This document shows, in pieces, positions 1-12,281 of a stretch of 64,000 nt of DNA. The position numbers were made by a program, and so were the translations under genes. The DNA comes from Nageia nagi (taxonomy: Eukaryota; Pinophyta). Within the stretch, counting starts at the first letter, position 1. Every line of letters starts with the position of its first letter. Below the pieces are notes generated by a model. That model did no database searches, was not told the DNA's origin, and saw only the letters and a list, made by a program, of their open reading frames with translations. The stretch spans positions 131,316,001-131,380,000 of the forward strand of contig JBITNC010000001.1 of the NCBI GenBank assembly GCA_050084985.1, in the 5' to 3' direction.

Positions 1-104
1 ATATAATTACAAGACCATGGTAGTGAAAGAATTTGTTGTAATAAATTATTTTCTAGAAAAAAAGTCATGTTCCATTTCCACAACAAATATATTTTAGAAA
101 ATTA

Positions 105-2275
105 CTAATAATCATCACATGAACACTATCCATCCTTGAAGTGGTGTAAATAATTGGCATTCCTTAAAATAATTTATTGTGCAAGAATTTGGAGACAAAT
201 TGTTTTGCACAGTGGTAGTTACCACATACTAAAAGGTTCTTCATAACTCAAATGGTTATGCTATAGGATATGCTTAACAACCAAAACTCATACCTATTAT
301 ATGAATGTCATATGATCATTGCATTCCATGGTATTATATTTATTTGAGGTATTTATTTAAAGAGGTTCACTACCTCATCAAGAAACCCCTCATTTGCATA
401 CCCTCTAAACTTTACAATCCATGAGACTGTGTCTCTATAATGCATTTCCTTGAAAATATTTTCAACTCCTTTAAGAAGTCTAATTTGGGCATATCCTATA
501 ATCATTAAATTCCATGAGATGGTGTCTCTCTATTGTATTTTTTCAAATAGTACATGGACCTTATACTTTATATCAAAATTATCACGCATATCCATCAAAG
601 CACTCATCACAAAAAAATCATAATGAAAATCACTTTTTATTAGTTTTTTATGTATGTCAACTACACTCTTTTCCAATGATGCTGAGTTAGTACATAAAGA
701 AAAAATAATGAAAAAGATAAATTTGTTGGGTGGAATACAACTTCATTAAATTCCCTCAAAATCCTCTAGAGCCTCCTCATGAAGCCAATTTTATGCTCAT
801 CCTATGACCATTGCATTACATGATATCGTGTATCTCTACTTCATTTTGTCAAATATTACACAAGTTTTTTATATGTTCCTAAATTTAGCATACATGTCTA
901 ACAAGGTATTTTTCACAAGACCATCAAACTAAAAACCATTTTTTATAATTTTTTTTGACGGATGCTAATTGAACCCTCTTCCAATGATATTGATTAGGAA
1001 CATAAAGTAATAACACTAAAAAAGATGAATTTGTAGGGTGGAACAACAATTCATTACATTCCCTCAAAAAGCTTTAGAGCCTCCTCATGAAACCAGTTTT
1101 GTACATATCCTACAATCATTATCTTTCATGTGATTATATCTCTCTATTGCATTTTTTCAAATAGTAAATATCCTTTATGTATGTTCCCAAACATAACATA
1201 CATGTATAGCATAATATTTATCATAATAACATCATAATTAAAAATATTTTTTATAATTTTTTGATGGATGTTAACTACACCCTCCTCCAATGATATTGAG
1301 TTGGAACATAGAGAAACAACACTAGAAAATATGAATTCATTAGGTGGAACACTACTTTGTTGTATTGCCTAAAAAACCTCTAGATCCTCCTCATGAACCC
1401 AATTCTATGCATATCTCATGATCATTGCATTCCTTGAGAATGTGTCTCTCTATTGTATTTTATTAAATAGCAAATGGGATTTCAATATGTTCCCAAAATT
1501 AGCATACATGTTTATCAAATAATTCATCACAACAACATCAAAATGAAAATCACCTTTTTATTATTTTTTGATGGATGTCAATTGCACCCTATTCTAATGA
1601 TGTTGAGTTGGCATATAGATCAACACCATTAGTAAAGATGATTCATTAAGTACAATACCACTTTGTTGCATTCTATCAAAACATCTAGAGCCTCCTCATG
1701 AAGTCATTTTTATGCATGTATTTTAATCATTTCATTCCATGAGATTATGTATATTTGTTGCATTTGATCAAATAACACATTAGATTTTTTTTTTATTCCC
1801 AAACTTAGCATATATGTCTATCGAATCATTCATCAAAATAAAAATTGATTTTTATTATTTTTCAATGGATGTGAATTGCACCCTCTTATAATGATGCTAA
1901 GTTGGCACATAGAGTAACACCACTAGAAAAGTTATAGATACAACCATGATACTTACAATAAGTATTGAATCTAGTATGAAAGCAATCAATTACATTTTCT
2001 AAAAACACTTGAGTCTCTAAAGCATACATGTTATGTGAACATCATGATATTGTTACATTCCATGAGATTATGTCTCTTTGTTACATTTCACTAAAAATAT
2101 TTCCATCTTCCTTAATAATCTCAATTTGGGAATATCTTATAATTATTATAGTCCATTAGATGGTGTCTCTCTACCACATTTTGTTAAAGCATGCTTGTTT
2201 TATGCATATCATAACATTATTGCATTCCATGAGATCATTGCATTTCAATCTATTAAGGATCAATGCTAAATAGTA
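105..2275 (-). pseudogene. PPR-PLS-DYW pseudogene, copy 1
   Basis: Decayed gene for a pentatricopeptide-repeat protein of the PLS class, a family that edits or processes organellar RNA. On the minus strand the S-type motif RDTISWNLMIIGYAQ reads out near 530-485, and equivalents of the VSWN anchor lie near 419, 510, 816, 1127, 1432, 1737, 2062, 2155 and 2227. Five of them are spaced by about 306 bp, which is one P-L-S triplet (102 codons). The C-terminus is at 105-155 and reads HHFKDG-stop-CSCDDY, with the terminal Trp codon of DYW replaced by TAG. Between 170 and 330 the E/DYW part is mostly missing, so the gene has internal deletions. Frameshifts and stops throughout make it non-functional. 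Strand and family are clear; the N-terminal limit is not. Confidence 0.8.
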
Positions 2276-2279
2276 CATA

Positions 2280-3320
2280 AGTTAATAATATTTTATTTTT
2301 TTTGTAATTAATTTATATTTTGAGTTCATTTATGTTTTATTTGATTATGATTGATGATTACATTTATAGTTAGTAGACATTTCTCAAATCATTTATCCAT
2401 CCTTATAGTTAGCATGATAACTTATGTATTGATTGATATTATGTTTATGAATAAGATTTCACAAATGATGTCTCTTTAGGCATTGAAATGGTACCCCTTC
2501 CTTTACAGGACCTCATCCTTGATGATCAAATTGATAATAGATGGGATGGCATATATTTTTACTATTTCTTGTATATGAGTCTATGAGATATATAGAAACC
2601 TATTTGCTCCTTTTTTGGTATCATTAAGAAACTTGTTTATTTGTAGTTTTGGGATATTAAATAATGAGATAAGTATACTTCCCTCTATCTCTACATTAAA
2701 ATTTATAAAGAGATTAAAAGATAGAGAAGATTTGTTTTATTTTATTTATATCATTTTATATTATTCGAGATTTAATACTATCTCAAATATTAGATTAGAT
2801 CACTCCTGTATTTAATATAATTTTAAACCATAAGAGTAGTTTTAATATGATGTTTTAAGTTATGGTTATGATCTTTCATATTCTTCTTATAATATATAAA
2901 AGATATAAGAATTATAAATATAAAAATGTATAATATGATTTGATGTATGGTTGAGAATAGGGGATTTCCATCAGGAATTAATTATGATGCTTTTGTCATG
3001 TAAGGTTCTCATATTTTTATTGTAATTATCTATTGTTTATGCATAAAATGTGATTATTGATAGCATTTGAGATCTTTTAACACTAGAGTATATGCCATAT
3101 TGTTCACTTTCACTTTAACTTTTATAGCTTACATGGAGAAAAAAATATATGTTTTTTTTTTTGGACTATTTAATCTCTAGTTTAGGGCTTCTAGAACAAA
3201 GTTGGTATGCTCCAATTTTGAATGTTATTTATGCATTGCATCCCATTATTTAAATGTGCATGGATAATATTATACAAAAAATTCATACATGTATTTTTAG
3301 ACAAAGTAAGATAGTTTATC
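2280..3320. other. AT-rich spacer, nothing recognised
   Basis: I see no coding signal, RNA gene or repeat boundary here. The sequence is AT-rich with short homopolymers. The small open frames within it resemble no family I know. Confidence 0.5.
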
Positions 3321-3329
3321 ACATGGCTC

Positions 3330-3560
3330 CAAATGTTGAAAATAAGGTATCTCTTCTCCATAGTCCTTTGTTTGTTCTTTTTACTAAGCTTATTAGGTTT
3401 TTTTGTAGAGTTATATAACCTTGAAGAACTTGGTTTATATATAATCTTGTCCATACCCCATTTTAATGTTGTAAGAATTGAACATACATGAATAATACTT
3501 TCAAATGTTATTGAATCTAGTCAATTACATTTTTTGAAAATAATTGAGGGCTCCAATCAA
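3330..3560 (-). pseudogene. PPR-associated duplicated segment
   Basis: Positions 3330-3455 resemble 13370-13510: both carry the run GTTGAAAATAAG, a CCATRGTCCTTT block and a TTGGTTTATATA block in the same order. The adjoining 3490-3560 resembles the PPR stretches near 1960-2010, 9440-9475 and 14180-14215 (antisense TTGAATCTAGT...CAATT). This is therefore a piece of the same PPR-bearing unit found elsewhere in the window, copied and then decayed. An open frame of 87 codons on the minus strand covers it, but it resembles no protein I recognise. Whether 3330-3455 was 5' flank or intron of the ancestor cannot be decided. Confidence 0.45.
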
Positions 3561-4980
3561 AAAATAACCAAATAAGGATTTATAATTCTTTTTCAAAATA
3601 TGTTTAATAAGAGGGTAATTTACAACCACCATCATATGGCCTATAAGGATGTTATATAATCATTGTCTTAAGGTTATTTTTTGAGATGGTAATAAACTAC
3701 CATTGATTTTCTTAACTTTTTAATGATATGTATTATCCTAGTTCCTCCTTAGGTTGAATCATTCCAATAGCATATAAACTCAAGTTTGATTTCACAAACA
3801 ACATAGTTGAGTATGAAGCTTTTATTTAATGCATGAAAGTTGTTGTTTTACTCATTGTAATGAATTTAAGCATTTATGGTGATTCTTAATCTATCTTCAA
3901 TCAAATAAATGGTATTTATAGTACCAAGGATAATAAATATGTACCATGCAAATAGTTTAATATATGATTATTAAATACTTTGATAAGCTAAATATTGAAA
4001 GTATCCCAAGCCTATCCCAAGGAATAAAACATTTTTTTTTATGTTATGGCCAATACAACATCATTGAATCCCACTCCCATTGAGAATGAGGACACCATAA
4101 TGAACATAAAATTATTAAAGAATCCTTATCATATAGTGATGAAAATATCACTTTATATTTTATTCATGATGAATAAACCTTATCTTATTTTTCCTCTTGA
4201 TTCATGGTATAAGGACATGTGCATTACAAGAAAATTGGGCTTTGATGATGGCTAATTTATGGTGTTTTATTTTTACAACAATGCATAACCATCATAATAT
4301 GAGGAATAGATGGTAGTTTTTAAGGGCATATAAATAATGTTCCTCATACATTTTCATAGATGTAAATTTTGTAAGGGTGGATCAAAAATAAGTAGTACGA
4401 CATGTTATCACTATCATGAATATTAATTCAAAAAATATTACGTAACAGTATCTTCATGAAATAATTAGCATTTTATTATCCAAGTTGGTAGCAAAATCAA
4501 GCAAAAATACAAGAAAATGAGGCAAGGAGGAAAAGATAGAAGAGGAGGTTTGGGCATCACCATTACCTCAAGGTACTATGAAAGCATCTCCACATTGTAG
4601 CAAATAGGGTTTATTGGCATGCTATTTATGTTTATGATCAAGATTATGTGATTTTCATTCATTGTGGCTATTATGCAATCATTATGGGTATGTTTATTCA
4701 TTATGGATATAATAATAATTAATTATGTGTATTTGGCATACAAAACCCAACAAATGAAGCAATGAAGGTGGGGAAGTACAAGGCAAATGACTCCATCACC
4801 ATTACCTACAAACTAGTAAATGTACTAAGTAAACAACTATACATTACAACATTTTGGTGTTTTTAACCTTTTATTTAATTTGGATGCCCATATATCCCAT
4901 TTGTTCAAATAGATTTATGAATTTATTACTACAATACCTTGCATTTGGATTAATATGTATGCAATCCATTTATTCAAATA
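3561..4980. other. Unassigned AT-rich stretch
   Basis: No gene recognised. At 4221-4250 a run beginning ATTACAAGAAAATTGG resembles, loosely, the inverted terminus of the foldback element at 15514-15766, so a decayed member of that family may begin here. Its other end was not found. Confidence 0.35.
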
Positions 4981-4984
4981 GTTT

Positions 4985-5535
4985 GATGGCATCCTTCCTA
5001 TAACCATTCCTTGCATATCTTACTATTATTGTATTCAATGAAATTATTTATCTATTACACATCTTGTCAAATGAAACCCTTATCATCTTATGCTCTCATA
5101 TTTTTCATACATATTTATCAAGGTTGTTATCATAATTGCATGCTAAAGAAACCCATATTTATTTTTAGGGTTTACCAACTAAACTAACATCAAAATCAAG
5201 AAAAATATGCATATAAGTAAATGAGGTAGGCGAGTAAGAATTTATTTGCACACATAATTAGGTTTTATTGGCATGTTATTTGTATTTTGATTCATCTAGA
5301 TGCTTAGCATGAATAAGAAGTTTATCCATACATGTATTGTGTAATTTCATTCATTTTGGGTGTAAAAATCATTCATAAACTTGAAGTTATCAATAGCCCT
5401 CTTTCAGTAGTCCTACATTGCATACATGGAGATAATAGATGAACAAATGTAACATCATGTGAATTAATGTCCACATATTCCATTTTTTTAAAATAGTTTT
5501 ATGGCTCCTTGATACAAATAATATTCCTTACATAT
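4985..5535 (-). pseudogene. PPR pseudogene fragment, copy 2
   Basis: Degenerate minus-strand PPR sequence. Positions 5250-5535 match 8940-9230 of another copy block by block: the GGCATGTTAT start, the TTATCCATACATGTATTGTG block, the CCCTCTTTCA(C/G)TAG block and the CACATATTCCATTTTTT block. In copy 4 that stretch encodes the last PPR motifs and the start of the E domain. Positions 4985-5160 carry earlier PPR motifs (antisense of the VSWN anchor near 5040). No open frame survives. It sits just left of copy 3, so this is a tandem array of PPR copies. Confidence 0.6.
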
Positions 5536-5600
5536 CCTACAATAATTATGAAAACTATGTCATTATCTAAGACTTTTAGATCTTGCATTACTTTGCATAA

Positions 5601-6830
5601 CCAATAATCTCCACAAGAATATTCTCCATATTTTAAATGATGGAATTGGTTCTCATCCTCACAACAATGTACCTTGCAATAATCTTGGATATAAACTTGG
5701 TTGCAGTATGATAGTCATCATATACTCTAATATTATTCACAACTCTAATAATAGTTCTAATGGGGGTCTTTAACAACCCAAACACAATTTCCAACTTTTC
5801 TCTATGTTGGTCAAGAAGTAGTTCTTTATTGTTAGCCTCCACATCTCAAAATATAGGTTTGTATTTGGAAAATACCTCATTATTTTCATATCACTTTTTA
5901 ATTTATCCAATTTTACATAGATATATTGTATTATTGAGTATGATTTATCTCTTACAAGAAAAACATGTACCCTTTTGTTAACTTCAATCCAACCACATCC
6001 AAGTGTCTTCTTTATTCATTTATCTTTCATCAATATCATTACTCTTTGAACATCAGCCTAGTTTTCCAATTCAATGTAAATATTTGAAACAAGAACATAA
6101 AATGAAGTATTTTTAGGCTCCAACAAGAAAAGGATTATTGCCATAAATTTCCCTATTCCTACATTCTTATTTGATCAATAAGTACCAAGAATATACATCC
6201 ACACATCTGATTTAGGTGTTATGGGTATATTTCCAATGAATTTCAAAGCTTCCTCAAGATAGCCTACATGGCCAAGAAGGTCAACAACGCATATATAATT
6301 ATTCATCCTAGGAATAATGCAATAAAATTCACTCATCCTATTAAAGTATTTACAACCCTCATCCACTAGACCTGCATGGTTGCATGCATGTAGAACACAT
6401 ACAAAGGTTATGTTGTTGGGGTTGGTTCCCTAGTGCTTCATTGGATCAAAGAGTTTAAGGTAATCCTTAATATGACCATGAATTGCATATACTCTAATAA
6501 TTGTAGTCCATGAAATTGTGTTTGTATCATGCATCTTATCAAATAATTCTTGGGCCTTATGTATTCTTTCATATTTTATATACATGTCTAATAGGGAATT
6601 CATAACCATAACATTCAATGAAAAGCCAATTTCAACTACTATTTGATGTATGTTCATACCTTCTTCAAGAGATTCCATGATGGCACATGTTGGATGAATG
6701 TTGGAAAAGGTTACAGAGTTTAACTTTACACTTGATAATTGCATATGCTTAAAAGTCTCTAGAGCCTTTTCAAAAAATCCATTTGGTGCATATCATGGGA
6801 TCATTTCACTCCATGATATTTCATCTCAAT
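5601..6830 (-). pseudogene. PPR-PLS-DYW pseudogene, copy 3
   Basis: The best preserved PPR copy. The family binds organellar RNA through PPR motifs, and the DYW domain acts as a cytidine deaminase in C-to-U editing. Minus-strand order: PPR motifs at 6744-6430, including the frame with NSLLDMYIKYERIHKAQELF and NTISWTTIIRVYAIHG; the last PPR/E region at 6366-6175 with VVDLLGHVGYLEEALKFI; then the DYW domain at 5842-5633 with EIVFGLLKTP, RVVNNIRVYDDYHTATKFIS and the IVV block. A one-base shift restores the end YGEYSCGDYW at 5630-5601. The deaminase signature is damaged: the usual CDDCH reads YDDYH, so the zinc-binding cysteines are replaced. There is no stop directly after the DYW tryptophan. 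Frameshifts separate the three blocks. Pseudogene status is clear. Confidence 0.85.
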
Positions 6831-8280
6831 AATGTTGTTATCATAATTTCATGTGAAAGAAACCCACATCTAATTATTTACAGTTATTTAGATTATGTCT
6901 TAGCAAAAGAGTGCATGCAAGAAGATGGGTTGACTAAAAGTGGACATAGGTGGACCTAAAAAAATTTGGATAAAACAAGATCCTATGTTATAAAAATTAA
7001 GATCCCATTTTATTGCATATTACTATACTAAAATGAAAATGAGATCTCGATATATGGTTTGAGAAGATGACCAAAATGGAATCCATACCATTTGAAAAAT
7101 TACTTGAATTCATGCAAAATGGGATCTTGTTCCTTTTCACATGGATTCATTGTACTTTAAATAATGGGATCCAAGAATATAATGGGATCTCATTCATATT
7201 AAGATCCTATTTTATAAGGAGATACTGTTCCAAATTTCAAATCCACTTCCCTCGAGATTTTCCTTATATTTTGGCTTGGGAGAGGTGTGGTGAGCCAATC
7301 CTTAGCCTTAGACATGCACTTGAAAGTTCCCATCAATGGCAATGAAAAAAATCAACCTTGAACATGTATTTGATCATTATTTTTACAAAAAAAAAATTAC
7401 AAAATTAAAACCCATTATAGATGAGAGATTGCATATTTCAAATATGTACATTTTTTATAATTGGATTATATTATCTATTTTTGAATTACTTTTCAATCAA
7501 GCTTATCCATAAACTTGAAAAAGTAGGTTATTTTATTGTTTTAATAACTTTATTTTTTCTTTAATTGTGAAAAAAATTATATGACAACATTCTACACATA
7601 ATTCTCTACTAAATAAGAAAACATATATAAAAAAGGATAAGTTTAGGTCAAGTTATGTTGGCCCAACAAAATCACTTTTAAAAACTATAATTAGGGTCAA
7701 TAAAACATTCATCAAAAAATTACCAAAAAAAAATATTCTCAATATTCTTCAATGTATTAACTATATTTTTCAAAAAGGATTTTAAAAAATACTTTAATTT
7801 AGGTCAAATTATGCAAGCCCAATAATTATTGGTATGATCATGAAATAATAAGTTTTAAATAGTGATTTCGTATACATGCTTACCAATATTTAATTTCTAT
7901 CATATGGATATTAGAATAAATTATATATTTGAAAATATACTTGGAGCACTACATTTTTACCATAGTGACCTTTTCAAGATTTCATCTCTAAGTGCTTCAA
8001 ATTTTGAGATGAATTGTGTTAAAACAAAAAATCAAAGAAAAAGCATCCACTTTTTGGAGATAAAGTGGATCCATCTTCTTGCATTTACCCAAAAATCTAG
8101 GGTTAAAAGAATCCCTCAATATTTGAAGTCTTTTTCAATCTAACAACTAGTTGTAATGAATTCCCAATGAGATTATGCACATATCCTTTCCTTCTTGCAA
8201 TACAACTGGAAGATAATGTTAGTTAAAGATTTTCTAGAAAAATATTTTTTTCCATCTTCACAACAAATATCCTTTTGTTA
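6831..8280. other. Intergenic, with GGGATC-rich inverted motifs
   Basis: Between about 6960 and 7230 the words AAGATCC and GGGATCT recur in both orientations, for example AAGATCCCATTTTATTGCAT near 7000 against GCAAAATGGGATCTTG near 7115, so the DNA could fold on itself. The remainder (7350-8280) shows poly-A/T tracts only. Open frames of 92 and 93 codons on the plus strand resemble nothing I know. Confidence 0.35.
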
Positions 8281-8281
8281 A

Positions 8282-9475
8282 TCAATAATAATCATTACAT
8301 GAACATTGTCCATCCTTGAAGTGATGAAAATGGTTAGCATCCTATACAATATATCCTACTAATTTCATAAACTGAGGAAATATTTCCAACTCACCATAAA
8401 TTTCCTATTTTTTTGATGTGATCTATCTACCATAAAAAAATTGAATCTTTCATCATTTTTCATATGTTTTTCAATTTGATTAAAATACAAATTTTGCTAA
8501 CTTAAGGTTGTTATGAATTATATAGGAACCAAGAAAATGAGGCCAAAAATACCAACTACAAAGTTTCATGAATGAAAATGTGAATGATATTGCCAACTAA
8601 TGACATAATTAAAAGTATCAAGTTGTGACAGGTCACTATGATCACAATGCAAGTTGATATATATAATCATGCCATTGATTTTCCATCTCCTTACACTTTC
8701 TTGGTCAATAGTATTCATTCCTCCAAGGAAATTTCAAAATTTGGAGTTCTAGGATGAATACAATAATAATATAATTTCTAGGGTGTATTTCATTTCCTTT
8801 ACTTATTAATCTTAGTTAGCATAATTTATTGTTAAAATTTCTAATATGAAGAGGTAATCTTGATTTTTTTTGGGTATAAATTAATAACTCCTAGTTGTTA
8901 TGAATTATATAGGCACCAACCAAATAATTCCACACTATAACAATTAGGTTTGATTGGCATGTTATCTATAAATTTGTTTTCTTTATCTAGACATCCATCA
9001 TAGGCCAAGAAGTTAAACCATACATGTATAGTTTCATTGTGGGTATAATATGATAATAACTAGTGATGAATTTGAAGTATTGATATCCCTCTTTCACTAG
9101 ACCTATATGGTTACATGTAGATAATAAACTAACAAATGTTAGATCATTTGGTTTAGTATCCACATATTCCATTTTTTAAATAGTTTTATGGTTTCCTTGC
9201 TGCAACCATTCATTACATATCTTGTAATCATTACTACATTTCATGAAATTGTTTTTCTATTATGCATCTTGTCAAATAAAACACTTGCCTTATTAATGAT
9301 ATCACATTTTGAATACATGTCTATTAGGGTTTTTATCATAGGAAAACTAAACCCACATCTAGTTATTTTTTCATTAGCATCCATGTCCCATTCAAAAGTT
9401 GCAAAAGTAGCACATACAAGAAGAATACTTGCAAAATATATTGAATCTAGTTTGAAACTAGTCAATTGCATTTTT
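8282..9475 (-). pseudogene. PPR-PLS-DYW pseudogene, copy 4
   Basis: Minus-strand PPR remnant. Positions 9475-9241 encode PPR motifs (KMQLTSFKLDSIYFAS, TLIDMYSKCDIINKASVLF). Positions 9172-8987 encode the last motif and E region (KPNDLTFVSLLSTCNHIGLV, then YQYFKFITSYYHIIPTM). The C-terminus at 8335-8282 reads FHHFKDGQCSCNDYY followed directly by a TGA stop, so the original end of the gene is visible. About 650 bp between the E region and this tail is unreadable. Element A is inserted at its upstream end: the 5-bp duplication ATGTA lies inside PPR sequence. Frameshifts make it non-functional. Confidence 0.75.
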
Positions 9476-9480
9476 ATGTA
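9476..9480. repeat. Target-site duplication of element A (left)
   Basis: ATGTA directly precedes the TGATGG start of the left LTR and recurs at 13345-13349 directly after the right LTR. A perfect 5-bp duplication is typical of integrase-mediated insertion. Confidence 0.9.
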
Positions 9481-9969
9481 TGATGGAATTAGATCTACAC
9501 TAATCCTCAAGGTCCAAGACTATAGGAAACTTAATCATTCAACATCTACAAGCTAATAACACCATTCACACAAGATAACACCAATATAAGTGGTTCCTCC
9601 CTCCTTGGGAGTACATCCACAACTAGATCTCAATTCTCAAACTATGCACCCTCTTACTACAATTCCTTTCTCTCCTACACAAACTAGTAGAGTAATCTTA
9701 CTCAAAATCTAAGTGTTATTACAAGAGGAGAAGCCCTCTATTTATAGCATGAGAGCACCTCCCTAACCTCCCTTTAACCCAAGGGTAAGGTTAGGGTTAC
9801 AATAAATATATTACCTAACTTTAACCTACCAACTAACCACATGGTAAGGTCAAAATTTACATAATAAAGAATTCAATTAATCCCTTAAGGTATCTAAATA
9901 TCCTTTAAGTGATTAATTGAATTTACAAGGAGTTTAGATATTCACAATATTTCATTACAAATTCTAACA
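9481..9969 (-). repeat. Element A 3' LTR
   Basis: 489 bp, starting TGATGGAATTAG and ending CTAACA on the plus strand. It differs from 12856-13344 at three positions that I can see. On the minus strand it holds a CTATAAATAG TATA box and an upstream AACCCTAAC motif. Confidence 0.92.
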
Positions 9970-9978
9970 CTCCCCCTT
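9970..9978 (-). other. Element A polypurine tract
   Basis: AAGGGGGAG on the minus strand, directly before the TGTTAG start of the 3' LTR. The same tract abuts the 3' LTRs of B (39281-39289) and C (47636-47644). It would prime plus-strand DNA synthesis. Confidence 0.85.
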
Positions 9979-10204
9979 AATGCAATATTGGGATAGAGCG
10001 TAGAAGAGAGAAGAGAGAGAGTAAGAGAGAGTTCTCCTCCATAGAGATACAAGTGGAGATGAGAACATTTACATATTTGAGAATCTTTTTGAGAACTAGT
10101 ATGAGACTCACTACATTACCATTTGACAAAATGGTTTACAATACAATCATTAACCACAACTGGTTTCACTGTACATAGTAGTCGATCAACTTTAATCTGA
10201 CATG

Positions 10205-10292
10205 TGAGTCTCTCCTATGTTATCAGGATAATCCATTTTAATTATCTTGTTTAAGGTTTTGAAGTTTTCCTCCTAGGTTATCAGGATAATCC
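10205..10292 (-). repeat. Element A deletion junction with duplicated filler
   Basis: A matches the B 3' noncoding region up to GTGAGTCTCC (about 10213). A filler TATGTTATCAGGATAATCC follows, and then the leader resumes at CATTTTAATTATC. The filler is almost the same as the leader word AGGTTATCAGGATAATCCC at about 10275-10292. This fits a template switch or repair event at the time gag-pol was lost. Confidence 0.65.
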
Positions 10293-11640
10293 CTGAATGG
10301 ACGTGCAGACATGTGGTATCACTACACACATGCCTATCCACCTAATAGAGTTATGTCCAATCCAACAGAGGTCTTAGGGGCAATTAAGATGGATTTACCA
10401 CCACTTGGTTCTTCGGACTAAAAAGGCTCCAGTCTGCCCTATCCTCCCTCGTGGCTCCCCAAACAAGTCATATTGTGGAAAAGTACGTGCGGATGTGTTC
10501 ATTTTAGGGGTTACTTTCAATATTTTGCATTTTGAAAGTATAAAGCAATTATGCAAAAATATAAAGTAAAGTTTTGAAAATACATCATCCATAAGAACTT
10601 GAAATATAAGAGTCCAATGGGTTTTGTACTAACCCCTAAAGGACATTTTTACATTTTACATACTTGCTCAAGTTCATAAATTCATTCAACACTTTAATGA
10701 ATTTAAAAAGGCTAAGTCCTACTTAGCATTAATCCATAACTTAAACATGCATTATTCCATGACTTAAAAATTAAGTAATAAACATTCATCATTTATCTTA
10801 TTAAAAATGCATTATTTAACTTAAAATTTTTTAAGTACTAAGCATGCTTTATTCCTACACAAGATTAAGAGGCATGCATTACAAATTTAGCATGCAAGAT
10901 CTAGATAAAGTTTTAAGTAAAAAAAACTATACAAATTCCCCCCTTTTTTTACTTAAAGTTTTATCCCTAAAACTTGTATGCTAAAAAAATTGTCTTTTAA
11001 GTATGCATTTATATTTTAAGTAAAAAATTTACCTTGTTTACTTAAAAAATAGCATAGGTTTCCTTTTTAAGAAACATGAAATCAAAGAAATACTTAGGTA
11101 AAAAAATCCCTTAAAGTGTTAATTTTACACTAATATTTATCATTTACCTAAGTAAATTGCCAAACTTAAAAGTATTTAAGGCAAATAAAAAAAATACTCC
11201 TAAAGAATTAACTTTATTTGCCACATTTTTCTAAAAAATTGGATAGCATTGAACAGTAATGATGTATCTACTTACTTTAAAGTATTATAGTCATTATGAC
11301 AATGCTTAAAGTTGGAGTATAAGTACTTCTAAGTGCATTTAATAGGAACAAATGACTTGTAAGCAAGCAAAAAATATTAAATGCCTACCAAAAAGTATAC
11401 ATATGCTTCTACAGAGCTTGCAAGTATTAATGAAAAAGAAAGGAGACCTATGCATAATTAATGCTACTTTTACTTAAGCAATAAATGCTTTTAGGTAAGA
11501 AAAATGGCTACCCTTCCCTTACCAAGAAGGAGTAAATGTTGCTTTGCATGTGCATTTAAGAATATGCAAGTAGTCAACAAAAAAAATTAAATGCACAAAT
11601 AAGAAAAAAAAGAAACCTCCAACTTTATTCTAAGACAAGG
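10293..11640 (-). other. Element A leader region shared with B and C
   Basis: Noncoding leader homologous to 44400-45540 (B) and 51895-52800 (C), rich in ACTTAAA, TAAGTAAA and GCATGC words. It encodes no protein I recognise. Its conservation between copies suggests a cis role such as packaging or dimerisation, but that is inference only. Confidence 0.6.
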
Positions 11641-11949
11641 AGGGCAACGTCAAGGAGAAGATGCAGAGGAGAAGAGTAGTTTGGTTGAGTCCTTAAGAAT
11701 TAGGTGGAGTGGTGAGGTGCTCACCATGTTCAGACCTGACGAGGAGGAGAAGGAGGAGGAGGATAGGCATGGTTTGGACACCGCAAAGTTGGGTGGGGGC
11801 GAGGAGGTCGTTATGGGTGTGGGTGTTCTATCGGTTGTATGACTTAGTCTATGTTACTCTTCTTTTAAAGGGACCACCTCAAGTTCTTTATGTGATGCCT
11901 CCTTTCAGGTGGGAATTGATAAAATTTGGAGCATGGTAGCATTATTTTC
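11641..11949. other. Element A cargo, unidentified GC-richer part
   Basis: Base composition changes sharply here (GGAGGAGAAGGAGGAGGAGG runs, GGTGGGGGCGAGG). B and C have no match. It lies next to the reductase fragment and was probably picked up with it or separately. Neither strand gives a protein I recognise. Confidence 0.4.
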
Positions 11950-12281
11950 TATCCAACAATTGTCATCGATGTACTAGTTGGGCTCCTTGGAGGTGTTGAT
12001 TGAAACCATGGCAATTGACGATGTGATCACCACATGTTTTACGATTTTCACCTTTGTGCAAGCCTTGAGGGCATTCAGGGTGCCTTGGATTGTAGGCTTG
12101 ATCATGTCATTTTCTAGGTCTTTGATAGCAAAATTTGTAGGAGTTACAACATGGAAGATGCCTTCGCAGCTAGCAATGGTGGAATCGAAGCTACCTTCTT
12201 TAGAGAGGTCTTCCCAGAAAAGCTTCAAACGCTGTTTAGCTCCTGGGAGATTGAGCAAATGGGCAACTTTGGCTTTATTCC
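11950..12281 (-). pseudogene. Captured fragment of a DFR/ANR-like NADPH-dependent reductase
   Basis: About 110 codons of an extended short-chain dehydrogenase related to dihydroflavonol reductase, anthocyanidin reductase and cinnamoyl-CoA reductase (flavonoid and lignin pathways). On the minus strand the frame reads GNKAKVAHLLNLPGAKQRL, then EGSFDSTIASCEGIFHVVTP, KDLENDMIKPTIQGTLNALK and VKHVVITSS, which is the second-exon region of that family in the usual order. It begins right after TTTTGTGTAG, a good 3' splice site, so genomic DNA rather than mature mRNA seems to have been caught. The N-terminal NADPH-binding GxxGxxG part and the C-terminal half are missing. The frame ends at a TAG (11974-11976), after which YIDDNCW still fits the family. 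Same orientation as element A. Whether it is ANR, DFR or CCR cannot be settled from this piece. Confidence 0.8.
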
